Assembly (NCBI GenBank): GCA_020621865.1 | Contig: JAHRYW010000010.1 | Coordinates: 111,009 to 161,957, forward strand | Length of the DNA: 50,949 nucleotides | Reading direction: 5' to 3' | Source of the DNA: Betaproteobacteria bacterium | GTDB taxonomy: Bacteria > Pseudomonadota > Gammaproteobacteria > Burkholderiales > Rhodocyclaceae | Part shown: piece after piece, positions 1 through 7,904 of the stretch | Layout of the letters: each line of letters begins with the position of its first letter | Position numbering within the stretch: the first letter of the stretch is position 1 | The notes under the pieces: generated by a model | The model's database searches: none | Told to the model about the DNA's origin: nothing | Seen by the model: only the letters and a program-made list of their open reading frames with translations | Position numbers and translations under genes: made by a program

Positions 1-459
1 TCGGCGCTGCGCATGCTCGGCATGGGCAAGCAGGCCGACCAGCTGGTCGAGACCATGAACCATGCGGCTGAAAACGCTGTTGCCGAAGCCAAGCCTATCC
101 TGGTCGATTCGATCAAGAAAATGACCGTGTCCGACGCCAAGGACATCCTGACCGGCGGCGACGACAGCGTGACCCAGTTCTTCAAGCGCAGCTCCAGTGA
201 CCAGCTGAAGGTCAAGTTCATGCCCATCGTCAAGGAACAAACGGCGAAGCTGAAACTGGCCGAGCAGTACAACAAGTTTGCTGGCAAGGCCGCCAGCGCG
301 GGCCTGGTCGACAAGAAGAACGCCGACATCGACAGCTACGTCACGCACAAGGCGATGGACGGCCTGTTCCTGATGATCGCCGAGGAAGAAAAGAAAATCC
401 GTTCCAACCCGCTCGGCGCCGGCAGCGCCATCCTGGGCAAGGTCTTCGGCGCGCTCTGA
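1..459 (+). CDS. DUF4197 family protein, 3' part only
   Basis: The reading frame is already open at the first base of the window, so the amino end (probably a signal peptide) lies outside. The visible 153 codons form a helical, Lys/Ala-rich protein with a 'DAKDILTGGDDSVTQFFK' stretch and a C-terminal 'DGLFLMIAEEEKKIR' segment. I recognise both as typical of the DUF4197 family, which consists of uncharacterised, probably periplasmic proteins of Gram-negative bacteria. No catalytic motif is visible and no function can be assigned. A G/C-rich hairpin at 491-507 lies 30 bases past the stop and could help end its transcript. Confidence 0.75.
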   Translation, partial: SALRMLGMGKQADQLVETMNHAAENAVAEAKPILVDSIKKMTVSDAKDILTGGDDSVTQFFKRSSSDQLKVKFMPIVKEQTAKLKLAEQYNKFAGKAASAGLVDKKNADIDSYVTHKAMDGLFLMIAEEEKKIRSNPLGAGSAILGKVFGAL

Positions 460-490
460 GCTAAAGCTTTAGCGAAATCAAGCCGTTATC

Positions 491-507
491 GGGGGCAGGA
501 GGCCCCC
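491..507 (+). promoter_or_regulatory. Hairpin holding the Shine-Dalgarno of the next gene
   Basis: GGGGGC (491-496) can pair with GCCCCC (502-507) around the loop AGGAG. The ribosome site AGGAGG (497-502) of the gene starting at 509 lies in this loop and stem. The hairpin may reduce or modulate translation, or may be part of a terminator for the upstream gene. No T-run follows, which argues against an intrinsic terminator. This is a structure inferred by eye only. Confidence 0.35.
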
Positions 508-508
508 G

Positions 509-826
509 ATGAAACTGACCCGCCTGTCCAGCACCACCCAGCGCCCGACCCAGGAGTCGATTGAGCGGGTGCGCCATGTCGACGCTGAGCGCATCCGCCG
601 GGTTGAGGTCATGGAAGGCATCGAAGGCGAACGCCAGCGCAGCCTGCAGCAGGAAATGGCCGAGATCGAACAGGCCGCGCTGGGCAATTTTCATGGCGAA
701 GAGCTGGTGCTGCAGGAAGCACGTGACGTTGCGGCGCAACTGCTCGACCCGGAGGTCGGCACCGACAGCCTGATCAAGCCGGGCGTGCCTCTGGACCGCC
801 TGATCGGAATCGACGACATGGCCTGA
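509..826 (+). CDS. Hypothetical protein, 105 aa
   Basis: This is a small acidic and arginine-rich protein with no signal peptide or membrane segment. Residues 14-60 are rich in Glu, Arg and Gln with heptad-like spacing, which suggests an amphipathic helix or short coiled coil. It is treated as real because a perfect AGGAGG lies six bases before the ATG and the frame keeps a plausible GC-rich codon pattern. It sits alone between the DUF4197 gene and rep. I do not recognise the family and assign no function. Confidence 0.5.
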   Translation: MKLTRLSSTTQRPTQESIERVRHVDAERIRRVEVMEGIEGERQRSLQQEMAEIEQAALGNFHGEELVLQEARDVAAQLLDPEVGTDSLIKPGVPLDRLIGIDDMA

Positions 827-981
827 GCAATCGACGCAAACCCGACGACCATGGAAACAAGGGCTGGCCCCAGGGTAAGCCGGAAATTTCGGCCAATTTT
901 CACAAACCCGGCCCCGGGGTTAAAATTGCCCACTCATCCAGCGCGCCCCGCCTCGTCGGGGCGCCTTCATTTTCCAGCGAC

Positions 982-2973
982 ATGTCCGGCCTCAATCAAC
1001 CCCAGCGCGAAGCGATTCATTACCTCGACGGCCCCCTGCTGGTGCTGGCCGGCGCCGGCTCGGGCAAGACGCGGGTGATCACGCAGAAGATCGCCTACCT
1101 GGTCCAGAGTTGCGGCTTGCAGCCGCGTAACATCGCCGCCATCACCTTCACCAACAAGGCGGCCAGGGAAATGCAGGAGCGCATCGGCAAGCTGCTCTCC
1201 AAGCAACAGGCGGATGACCTGCAGATCTCCACCTTCCACTCGCTCGGCGTGCGCATCCTGCGCGAGGAGGCCAAGGCGCTGGGCTACAAGCCGCGCTTCT
1301 CGATCTTCGATTCGGCCGACTGCGCCGGCATCATTGCCGACTGCGCCAAGACCGTGGACAAGGCGACGCTGCGCCGCCTGCAATCGATCATCTCGAACTG
1401 GAAGAACGCCCTGGTCACGCCGGAAGCCGCCCGTCACCTGGCGACCAACGAGCACGAAGCGCTGGCCGCCGGTGCCTTCCTGAGCTACGAGGCGACGCTG
1501 AAAGCCTACCAGGCGGTCGATTTCGACGACCTGATCGGCTTGCCGGTCAAACTGTTCAGCGAACACCCCGAGATCGCCGAAAAGTGGCAGAACCGCCTGC
1601 GTTACCTGCTGGTCGACGAATACCAGGACACCAACGCCTGCCAGTACCAGTTGCTCAAGCTGCTGACCGGCGTTCGCGCCCAGTTCACCGCGGTGGGCGA
1701 CGACGACCAGGCGATTTACGGCTGGCGCGGCGCCGACATCGACAACCTGAAAAAGCTGCCGGCCGAATTCCCCTCGCTGAAGGTCATCAAGCTGGAGCAG
1801 AATTACCGCTCGACGGTGCGTATCCTGAAAGCCGCCAACAACGTCATCGCGCATAACGACAAGCTGTTCGACAAGAAACTGTGGTCCGAACTCGGCCACG
1901 GCGACCAGATCAGCGTCACCGCCTGCAGGGACAACGAGGCCGAGGCCGAAGGCGTGGTCATGAAGCTGCAGGCTCACCGCTTCGAGCATCGTGGCAAGTT
2001 CAAGGACTACGCCATCCTCTACCGCTCGAACCACCAGGCGCGGCTGCTCGAAACCCAGCTGCGCAACCACCGGATTCCCTACCTGCTGTCCGGCGGCCAG
2101 TCCTTCTTCGACAAGGCCGAGATCAAGGACATCACCAGCTACCTGCGCTTGCTGGCCAACGAGGACGACGATCCGGCCTTCATCCGCGCCGCGACGACGC
2201 CCAAGCGCGGCATCGGCGCGGCGACGCTGCAGGTACTCGGCACCTACGCCGGCGAGCGTCACATCTCGCTGTTCCACGCCGCCTTCGAGGAGGGCTTCGC
2301 CCAGCGCGTCCAGGCGCGCCAGCTCGAACCGCTGCTCGAATTCTGCCAGTTCATCAACCGCCTGCAGGATCGTGCCGGCCGCGAACCGGCGCAGCAGGTG
2401 CTGCCCGACCTGTTGAAGGCCATCGACTACGAAACTTACCTCTATGATGCCGAGGAGCAGCGCACCGCCCAGACACGCTGGGCCAACGTCTGCGAGTTCG
2501 CTGAATGGCTGAACAAGAAGGGCGAGGAAGACGGCAAGACGCTGATCGACCTGACGCAAAGCATTGCGCTGATCAACATGCTCGACAAACAGAACAACGA
2601 AGATATCGACGCCATCCAGCTGTCGACGCTGCACGCTGCCAAGGGGCTGGAATACAAGCACGTCTTCCTGGTCGGCGTCGAGGAGGGTATCCTGCCCCAC
2701 CGCGAATCGCTGGAGCCGGCCAAACTGCAGGAAGAACGCCGGCTGATGTACGTCGGCATCACCCGCGCCCAGCGTTCGCTGCACATCAGTTACTGCGAGA
2801 AACGCAAGCAGGCGCGCGAAATGATCCCCTGCGAACCGTCGCGTTTCATCGCCGAAATGGGCAAGGATGACGTCCGCTTCTCCGGCGGCAAGGATGCCGC
2901 CCCGCCCGACAAGGCAACCGGCAGCGCCCGGCTCGATGCGATGAAGGCGCTGCTGGCTGGAAACAAACCCTAA
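982..2973 (+). CDS. rep: ATP-dependent DNA helicase Rep
   Basis: This is a superfamily 1A 3'-5' DNA helicase of 663 residues, close to the usual length of Rep. Visible motifs are Walker A GAGSGKT (24-30), motif Ia 'TFTNKAAREM', Walker B LLVDEYQDT (about 208-216), motif III GDDDQAIYGWRGAD (about 238-251), 'STLHAAKGLEY' (about 548) and motif VI 'YVGITRAQ' (about 588). The phrase 'VIKLEQNYRS' and overall similarity fit Rep better than UvrD or PcrA. Rep clears proteins ahead of replication forks and helps restart them. The gene stands alone on the plus strand. The ATG at 982 is the first start matching the family's amino end. Confidence 0.92.
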   Translation: MSGLNQPQREAIHYLDGPLLVLAGAGSGKTRVITQKIAYLVQSCGLQPRNIAAITFTNKAAREMQERIGKLLSKQQADDLQISTFHSLGVRILREEAKALGYKPRFSIFDSADCAGIIADCAKTVDKATLRRLQSIISNWKNALVTPEAARHLATNEHEALAAGAFLSYEATLKAYQAVDFDDLIGLPVKLFSEHPEIAEKWQNRLRYLLVDEYQDTNACQYQLLKLLTGVRAQFTAVGDDDQAIYGWRGADIDNLKKLPAEFPSLKVIKLEQNYRSTVRILKAANNVIAHNDKLFDKKLWSELGHGDQISVTACRDNEAEAEGVVMKLQAHRFEHRGKFKDYAILYRSNHQARLLETQLRNHRIPYLLSGGQSFFDKAEIKDITSYLRLLANEDDDPAFIRAATTPKRGIGAATLQVLGTYAGERHISLFHAAFEEGFAQRVQARQLEPLLEFCQFINRLQDRAGREPAQQVLPDLLKAIDYETYLYDAEEQRTAQTRWANVCEFAEWLNKKGEEDGKTLIDLTQSIALINMLDKQNNEDIDAIQLSTLHAAKGLEYKHVFLVGVEEGILPHRESLEPAKLQEERRLMYVGITRAQRSLHISYCEKRKQAREMIPCEPSRFIAEMGKDDVRFSGGKDAAPPDKATGSARLDAMKALLAGNKP

Positions 2974-3110
2974 CCGCTTCGTCACGCCGCGTTACAGCGG
3001 GTTACTCTCCTTATGACATCCGGGCCGTTACTGGCCGCGTTATTCGGCACAAGGCAGCGCAATTTTGCAAAGCCGGACCAAAACCGAATCAACCACTCAG
3101 GAGAATCAAA

Positions 3111-3422
3111 ATGACCAAGCAACTCATCGCCATCGCCTTTGCCGCCGCTTTCGGTATCGCTCACGCTGCCGATGTCAAACCGGCCGCTGCTGAAGTGAAA
3201 CCCGCCGCCCCGGTCGCCGCCGCCAAGGCCGAAGCGCCGAAGGCCGCCGAAGCGGTCAAGGCACCGGAAGCAAAGCCGGCGGTCGCTCCGGAAGCTGCCA
3301 AGCCGGTCGACAAGAAGGTCAAGAAGGCGAAGGAGCACGCCAAGGAAGCGGCGCCGGAAGCCGCCAAGGGCGAACCGGCAAAGACCGAGGCCGTGAAGGC
3401 TGTTGAACCGGCCAAGAAGTAA
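3111..3422 (+). CDS. Small exported Ala/Lys/Pro/Glu-rich protein
   Basis: This 103-residue protein starts with a cleavable signal peptide (about residues 1-19, ending in AHA-AD). The rest is built almost wholly of Ala, Lys, Pro, Glu and Val in irregular repeats such as 'APKAAEAVKAPEAKPA', with a lysine-rich stretch 'KKVKKAKEHAK'. Low-complexity periplasmic proteins of this histone-H1-like composition are common in betaproteobacteria but have no settled role. A good ribosome site (CAGGAG) precedes the ATG, and a clear terminator follows at 3474-3496, which supports a short monocistronic transcript. It is probably disordered, and function is unknown. Confidence 0.65.
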   Translation: MTKQLIAIAFAAAFGIAHAADVKPAAAEVKPAAPVAAAKAEAPKAAEAVKAPEAKPAVAPEAAKPVDKKVKKAKEHAKEAAPEAAKGEPAKTEAVKAVEPAKK

Positions 3423-3473
3423 GGAATCCCGGCAGGAAGTCCGCAGCGGCCTGAGCAAGGCCACGCCGGCAGG

Positions 3474-3496
3474 GGCGCCCGCGAGGCGCCTTTTTT
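3474..3496 (+). terminator. Intrinsic terminator after the Ala/Lys-rich gene
   Basis: GGCGCC (3474-3479), a five-base loop, then GGCGCC (3485-3490), followed by six T residues. It is positioned 52 bases past the stop codon. Confidence 0.75.
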
Positions 3497-3502
3497 GTAC
3501 AC

Positions 3503-3530
3503 AAAAAAAGGAGGCCGCAGCCTCCTTTTT
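3503..3530. terminator. Bidirectional intrinsic terminator
   Basis: GGAGG (3510-3514) pairs with CCTCC (3521-3525). An A-run lies on the left and a T-run on the right, so it can work in both directions. On the minus strand it lies just past the stop of the cytochrome c gene. Confidence 0.7.
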
Positions 3531-3546
3531 CCGCTTGGGTGGTCGC

Positions 3547-3990
3547 TTACTTGACCTTGCCCAGGATGTAATCGACGGCACCCTTGATTTCGTCGTCGGA
3601 CAGCGTCGAGCCACCCTTCGGCGGCATTGCGCCCTTGCCGGCCAGCGCGCTCTTGTACAGCGCATCCTTGCCCAAGGCAACGCGCGGCGCCCAGGCGCCC
3701 TTGTCGTCGAGCTTCGGTGCGCCGGCGGCACCAGTGTTGTGGCAAGCGCCGCAGACGGTGTTGAAAACGGTCGGGCCATCCTTCGGCGCACCGGTCGGCG
3801 CAGCTTCGGCCTTGGCCAGTTCAACCTTGGCCACCGGCTGGATGCGGGCCTCGGCTTCGTCGGCACCGGCACCGGAGTTGGCGGCGCTGTTGAAAGATTT
3901 GTTGGTGAGCGGATAAACGATGGCAATCAGGACGGCTGCAACGCCGATCGTTTTCCACATGATGCCCTTGGAAGAGTGTTGTTCAGCCAT
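3547..3990 (-). CDS. Cytochrome c5-type monohaem protein
   Basis: This 147-residue protein has one amino-terminal membrane segment (about residues 11-28, 'WKTIGVAAVLIAIVYPL'), an Ala/Pro-rich linker and one cytochrome c domain. The haem motif is CGACH (about residues 80-84) and the likely distal Met is in 'GAMPPKGGSTLSDDEI', a signature typical of cytochrome c5. It probably shuttles electrons on the periplasmic face, tethered to the membrane. Its partner is not evident from the neighbours. It runs convergently with the small exported-protein gene and shares the bidirectional terminator at 3503-3530. Confidence 0.85.
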   Translation of the reverse strand: MAEQHSSKGIMWKTIGVAAVLIAIVYPLTNKSFNSAANSGAGADEAEARIQPVAKVELAKAEAAPTGAPKDGPTVFNTVCGACHNTGAAGAPKLDDKGAWAPRVALGKDALYKSALAGKGAMPPKGGSTLSDDEIKGAVDYILGKVK

Positions 3991-4050
3991 GCCGAAGACC
4001 CCAATGCGATAAATAAAACCGCGATTATAACGGCCCGGCGCCGCTCAGCC

Positions 4051-4077
4051 AAAAAAAACCCCGCCGGAGGCGGGGTT
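4051..4077 (-). terminator. Intrinsic terminator, minus-strand direction
   Basis: AACCCCGCC (4057-4065), loop GGA, then GGCGGGGTT (4069-4077). The A-run at 4051-4058 is a T-run when read on the minus strand. It probably ends transcription coming from the minus-strand gene at 4305-4487. Confidence 0.7.
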
Positions 4078-4208
4078 GAAAATTCTCGAAAGGGGGAATT
4101 TCGAGAGGAGGGGTTCAATGCACAATTGCAGTGTAGTGATAGCCCTGCCTCGCGTCTGTCGTCCTTTCGTAGCTTTCTGTAACCGAATGTTGTTGGCGAT
4201 ATTTGCGG

Positions 4209-4236
4209 ATATTTTTTGTGCTGCGCACAAAAATAT
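4209..4236. repeat. A/T-rich inverted repeat
   Basis: ATATTTTTTGTGC (4209-4221) is nearly the reverse complement of GCACAAAAATAT (4225-4236), with one extra T on the left. It is symmetrical enough for either a dimeric regulator site or an RNA hairpin with a T-run. Its target is unknown. Confidence 0.5.
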
Positions 4237-4304
4237 TTCACTGCTCCGGATTCGCGGCGGCCAATCGCGCCAGGAGTAGCGGCCGGCAATTTGCCGAGCG
4301 GTGC

Positions 4305-4487
4305 TCAGTGTTCGATCCGGCAGATCTCGACGGCGCTTTTCGGCACCTGGTAATCGCTGGCCAGTTGGTTCTTTGCAGTATCTTCAACCGCCTCGCCCTC
4401 GCGCACGACAAAATGGCGGGCACCTGTGTAGGCCTGGGGCAGACCGGTGCCATCATGGGTGATGCGATAGTGGATTTTGACATTCAT
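4305..4487 (-). CDS. Small hypothetical protein, 60 aa
   Basis: This is a short soluble protein beginning 'MNVKIHYRITHDGTG' with no signal peptide, membrane segment or known motif. It is accepted as a gene because AAGGGAA lies eight bases before the ATG and a strong terminator follows downstream on the same strand. The predicted alternation of strands and one helix suggests a compact fold. I do not recognise the family. It is transcribed divergently from the pncC-like gene. Confidence 0.5.
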   Translation of the reverse strand: MNVKIHYRITHDGTGLPQAYTGARHFVVREGEAVEDTAKNQLASDYQVPKSAVEICRIEH

Positions 4488-4594
4488 GGCTGTTCCCTTT
4501 CATGGGTAATTTTTGTCCCTGCCGGCCAAGTATAGCCAAGTTATGCTGCGTCGCAGCATTGTTCTGGGGGCGGCGGGCCGCTAGGATGCCAGCC

Positions 4595-5095
4595 ATGTCC
4601 GAACTGGAAATGCTTGCCGAACGCCTGGGAGCCGCGTTGTTGTCGCGGGGAGAGTGGCTGGCCGTCGCCGAGTCATGCACCGGTGGCTGGCTGGCCGAGT
4701 CGGTGACTGCGATCGCCGGTAGTTCGGCGTGGTTCGACCGTGGTTTCGTCACCTATTCCAACGCCGCCAAGGTCGACATGCTTGGCGTTCCCGAATCCAC
4801 GCTGGAACGCCACGGCGCCGTTTCTGAAGCGACGGCGCGGGCCATGGCGCAGGGGGTTCTGGTTCATAGCCGGGCCGACTGGTCGGTGGCGATTACCGGC
4901 ATTGCCGGGCCCAGCGGCGGTACGCCGGAGAAGCCGGTCGGAACCGTTTGCTTCGCCTGGGCTCGAAAGGACGGCGGTTGCGAAGCGATGACCTACTGCT
5001 TTGCCGGCGACCGGACTGGCGTTCGCGAGCAGGCGGTTGCCCGGGCCTTGAACGGCTTGCTGGAGCGTCTGGCGACAGCGGTCAGCCTGGCTTGA
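4595..5095 (+). CDS. pncC: Nicotinamide-nucleotide amidohydrolase PncC / CinA C-terminal domain protein
   Basis: This is a stand-alone CinA C-terminal domain (CinA_C family, about 166 residues), which deamidates nicotinamide mononucleotide to nicotinate mononucleotide in NAD recycling. Visible signatures are 'AESCTGGWLAESVT', which contains the active-site Ser/Thr region, 'VTYSNAAKVDMLGV', and 'AITGIAGPSGGTPEKPVGTVC'. The frame is open from 4502, but the extra amino end has no family match. ATG at 4595 fits the family length and has AGG nine bases upstream; ATG at 4586 is a possible alternative. It has no operon partner. Confidence 0.88.
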   Translation: MSELEMLAERLGAALLSRGEWLAVAESCTGGWLAESVTAIAGSSAWFDRGFVTYSNAAKVDMLGVPESTLERHGAVSEATARAMAQGVLVHSRADWSVAITGIAGPSGGTPEKPVGTVCFAWARKDGGCEAMTYCFAGDRTGVREQAVARALNGLLERLATAVSLA

Positions 5096-5299
5096 TCACC
5101 GCCTGAATCTGGCGCACAATCAACAAAAATAAAAAAATCCATACAATCGTTAGCGGGTTGGGCGAATGCGGCACGTAGCGCTGAATGCAGAAGCCATCGA
5201 TGGAGTGCGGACCGTTTACGATTTCGCGCCGGGGGGCTTCATTGGCGCCGGCCTGCAGTGCCATGGGCATGCTCCGCGCTGTCCAATGCGGGGAAACCA

Positions 5300-7849
5300 A
5301 TGAACCGCGAGCGGATACTGGGTGTGCTGTACGACTTGGCGCTGACGATCGGCGGCGAGGTCAAGGTCGACGCTCTGCTTGAGAAGACCCTGCAACGCCT
5401 GCTTTTTCATACGGCCTTGCCGGCGGCTGTCGTTCTGGACGAGCTGCAGGATTCCGAGTTCGGCGTCTCAGTCAGGCTTGAGATGGCGGTCGGTGATCAC
5501 CGGCTCGGCGAGCATGTTGGCAGCCGTATCAATTGCCCGGCCGGCTTGCTTGGCGCCCAGGTCGAGTTGCTGGACAATCCGCTGTTGCTGCAGCCGCTGT
5601 CGCAGGATCAGGGCTACGCCTGGGGGCTGCGTTTGCCGGTCGACGCGCAATGCACGATCCTGTTGCTGTCACCGCTGCCGCCCAGCACTGATCTGCCTTT
5701 GCAGGCGCTTTTTCAGCCGGTCCTGGCGAATCTGGCCAAGGCGCTGCTGCTTTGTCGCAACAACGAACATTTAATCAGTCTGGCCGGTGACCGCGACGAC
5801 GCCCGGGCGGAACTGGCCGTGGCGCTAAGCCAGAGCGAGCGTGAGCGCGCTTACCTGGATTGTCTGCACGACACCATTCCTGACCTGGTCTGGGTCAAGG
5901 ATCCGGAGGGCGTGTACCTGTCCTGCAACCGGGTGTTCTCGCGCTTTTACAATGCCCCGGAAAGCGAAATCGTCGGGCGCACCGACTACGATTTTGCCAG
6001 CAAGGAGCTTGCCGATTTCTTCCGCGATCACGATCGGGCGGCGATGGCGGCCGGCAAGCCGTCGATGAACGAGGAGTGGCTCAATTTCGGGGACGGCAGC
6101 CATCAGGGCTTGTACGAAACCGTGAAAACCCCGATGCGTGACCGGGATGGGCATCTGGTCGGCATTCTCGGTGTCGCCCGGGACATTACCGAACGCCGGC
6201 GGGTCGAGGAGGCGCTGCGGGCCAGCGAAACCGAGCTGGCCAGGCATCGCCAGCATCTGGAAAGCCTGGTCGCCGAGCGGACCAGCGAGTTGGCGAAGGC
6301 CTACGCCCGGCTGGAGCAGACGCAGTTTGCGATGGATCGGGTGGGGATCGGTATCCATTGGGTGGATGCCGAGGGGCGTTTTGTCTATGTAAATCAGGTT
6401 GCAGCGAGCATTCTTGGCTACACGGTGGACGAGATGCTGGCGCTGGGCGTGTCGGATATCGATCCTGCCGTTCCGCCCGGAACCTTCACCGAACGGGCGG
6501 CCGAGATGCGCCGAATGGAAAGTGTCCGGTTGGACGCCGAGAATCGCCACCGTGACGGACACCTGATCCCGGTCAGCCTGAATATTTTCTGCCGGCCTGA
6601 AGCCGATGGCGAACCGGCGCGCTACATCACTTTTGTCAGCGACATCAGCGAGCGCAAGCGCGCCGAACAGGAGCTGCGCGAGGCGAAGGAGGCCGCCGAG
6701 CAGGCGACGCGTGCGAAGAGCGCCTTCCTGGCCAACATGAGCCACGAGATCAGGACGCCGATGAACGCCATTCTCGGTTCGGTGTATCAGATCCGGCGGG
6801 GCGGCGTGCCGCCCGGGCTGGGCGAGCCGCTCGACCGCATCGAGGCGGCCGGCCAGCATTTGCTCGGTATCATCGACGACATTCTTGATCTGTCGAAGAT
6901 CGAGGCCGGACGACTGGAACTGGAAGAAGCGCCGTTGATGTTGTCGCGCCTGATGAACGAAGTGGCCGAGATGCTCAGTGGCCGGGCGAGCGAGAAAGGG
7001 CTGGCAGTGCATGTCGAATCGACCGTGTTGCCGGGCCTGCTGCTCGGCGATGCGACGCGGATACGCCAGGCGCTGATCAACTATGCCAACAACGCGATCA
7101 AGTTCACCGAGCGCGGAACCATCCGGCTGCGGGCCGGGGTGGTCGAGGAGGACGAGCACAGCGTCGTCGTCCGGCTGGAGGTGGTCGATACCGGCATCGG
7201 CATCGAACCGGAGGCCGTGGCCCGGTTGTTTACGCCCTTTGAACAGGCCGATTCGTCGACCACGCGCAAATATGGCGGCACCGGCCTCGGCCTGGCGATC
7301 ACCCGCCACCTGGCGCATCTGATGGGTGGCGAGGCCAATGTCGAGAGCAGTCCGGGCGAGGGCAGTACGTTCTGGATATCGGTGCGCCTGAAGCGGGCGC
7401 CGTCGGCGGTGGCGCCTTCAGCCGCGCAGGCGGCCGGGGCGGCGATCGAGGACCGGCTGATCGCACGCCATGCCGGCACCCGCATCCTGCTCGTCGAGGA
7501 CGATCCGATCAATTGCGAAGTTGCCCAGATGCTGCTCGAAGACGTCGGCCTGGCGGTCGATCTGGCCCGCGATGGCGCGCAGGCCGTGGACCGGGTCGAG
7601 CACAACGACTACGCGCTGGTCCTGATGGACATGCAGATGCCGCGCATGGACGGCCTTGAGGCAACGCGGCGGATTCGCCAGCTGGCCGGACGCCAGGCGC
7701 TGCCGATCCTGGCAATGACCGCCAATGCCTTCGCCGAGGACCGGGAGCAATGCTTCGCGGTGGGCATGAACGATTTTGTCAGCAAGCCGGTCAATCCGGC
7801 CTTGCTCTATACCGCGTTGCTGCGCTGGCTGGATGGCGGGACGGCCTGA
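5300..7849 (+). CDS. Hybrid sensor histidine kinase with two PAS domains and a receiver
   Basis: The order is an amino-terminal region of about 180 residues with no membrane segment (possibly a GAF-like sensor), PAS 1 (about 184-310), PAS 2 (about 337-460), HisKA with '[10 protein letters not shown]' (His about 482), HATPase_c (N box 'NYANNAIKF', 'DTGIGI', 'GGTGLGLAI') and a C-terminal receiver with phosphoacceptor Asp in '[12 protein letters not shown]' (about 777). The protein looks cytoplasmic and probably senses an internal signal. ATG at 5300 is chosen over 5258 because GGGGA precedes it. No response regulator or HPt gene lies nearby, so its downstream partner is unknown. Confidence 0.9.
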   Translation: MNRERILGVLYDLALTIGGEVKVDALLEKTLQRLLFHTALPAAVVLDELQDSEFGVSVRLEMAVGDHRLGEHVGSRINCPAGLLGAQVELLDNPLLLQPLSQDQGYAWGLRLPVDAQCTILLLSPLPPSTDLPLQALFQPVLANLAKALLLCRNNEHLISLAGDRDDARAELAVALSQSERERAYLDCLHDTIPDLVWVKDPEGVYLSCNRVFSRFYNAPESEIVGRTDYDFASKELADFFRDHDRAAMAAGKPSMNEEWLNFGDGSHQGLYETVKTPMRDRDGHLVGILGVARDITERRRVEEALRASETELARHRQHLESLVAERTSELAKAYARLEQTQFAMDRVGIGIHWVDAEGRFVYVNQVAASILGYTVDEMLALGVSDIDPAVPPGTFTERAAEMRRMESVRLDAENRHRDGHLIPVSLNIFCRPEADGEPARYITFVSDISERKRAEQELREAKEAAEQATRAKSAFLANMSHEIRTPMNAILGSVYQIRRGGVPPGLGEPLDRIEAAGQHLLGIIDDILDLSKIEAGRLELEEAPLMLSRLMNEVAEMLSGRASEKGLAVHVESTVLPGLLLGDATRIRQALINYANNAIKFTERGTIRLRAGVVEEDEHSVVVRLEVVDTGIGIEPEAVARLFTPFEQADSSTTRKYGGTGLGLAITRHLAHLMGGEANVESSPGEGSTFWISVRLKRAPSAVAPSAAQAAGAAIEDRLIARHAGTRILLVEDDPINCEVAQMLLEDVGLAVDLARDGAQAVDRVEHNDYALVLMDMQMPRMDGLEATRRIRQLAGRQALPILAMTANAFAEDREQCFAVGMNDFVSKPVNPALLYTALLRWLDGGTA

Positions 7850-7865
7850 GGCGCCGGCCGGGCCA

Positions 7866-7898
7866 AATGCTACGGTCAGGCCGAAAAAAAGGCCAAAA
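7866..7898 (+). repeat. Dispersed 33-bp motif, copy 1
   Basis: Core AATGCTACGGTC (7866-7877), 13 bases ending in seven A, then GGCC and AAAA. It fills most of the 55-base gap between the convergent sensor kinase and SNF2 genes. It may also form a weak hairpin through the two GGCC boxes. Confidence 0.8.
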
Positions 7899-7904
7899 GC
7901 GAAA

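Larger units (their letters stand above)
3991..4304. other. Intergenic stretch with several inverted repeats
   Basis: No convincing gene is seen here. The stretch holds a terminator-like hairpin (4051-4077), a second small hairpin (CTCGAAA at 4085-4091 with TTTCGAG at 4099-4105) and a long A/T-rich inverted repeat at 4209-4236. The latter could be an operator or another terminator. Short frames that cross it lack ribosome sites and recognisable content. Confidence 0.5.

Noticed and set aside
866..900. Possible degenerate motif copy upstream of rep
   Set aside because: The arms (AGCCGGAAATTTC, GGCC) resemble copy 7, but the core matches at only 6 of 12 positions.
967..2985. 672-codon open frame on the minus strand opposite rep
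   Set aside because: It is the complementary shadow of a GC-rich gene; the plus-strand frame has all Rep motifs and the minus frame has no domain features.
5166..5303. 45-codon frame overlapping the sensor kinase start by four bases (ATGA)
   Set aside because: The overlap is suggestive of a leader peptide, but there is no ribosome site or recognisable content, so support is too weak for a feature.
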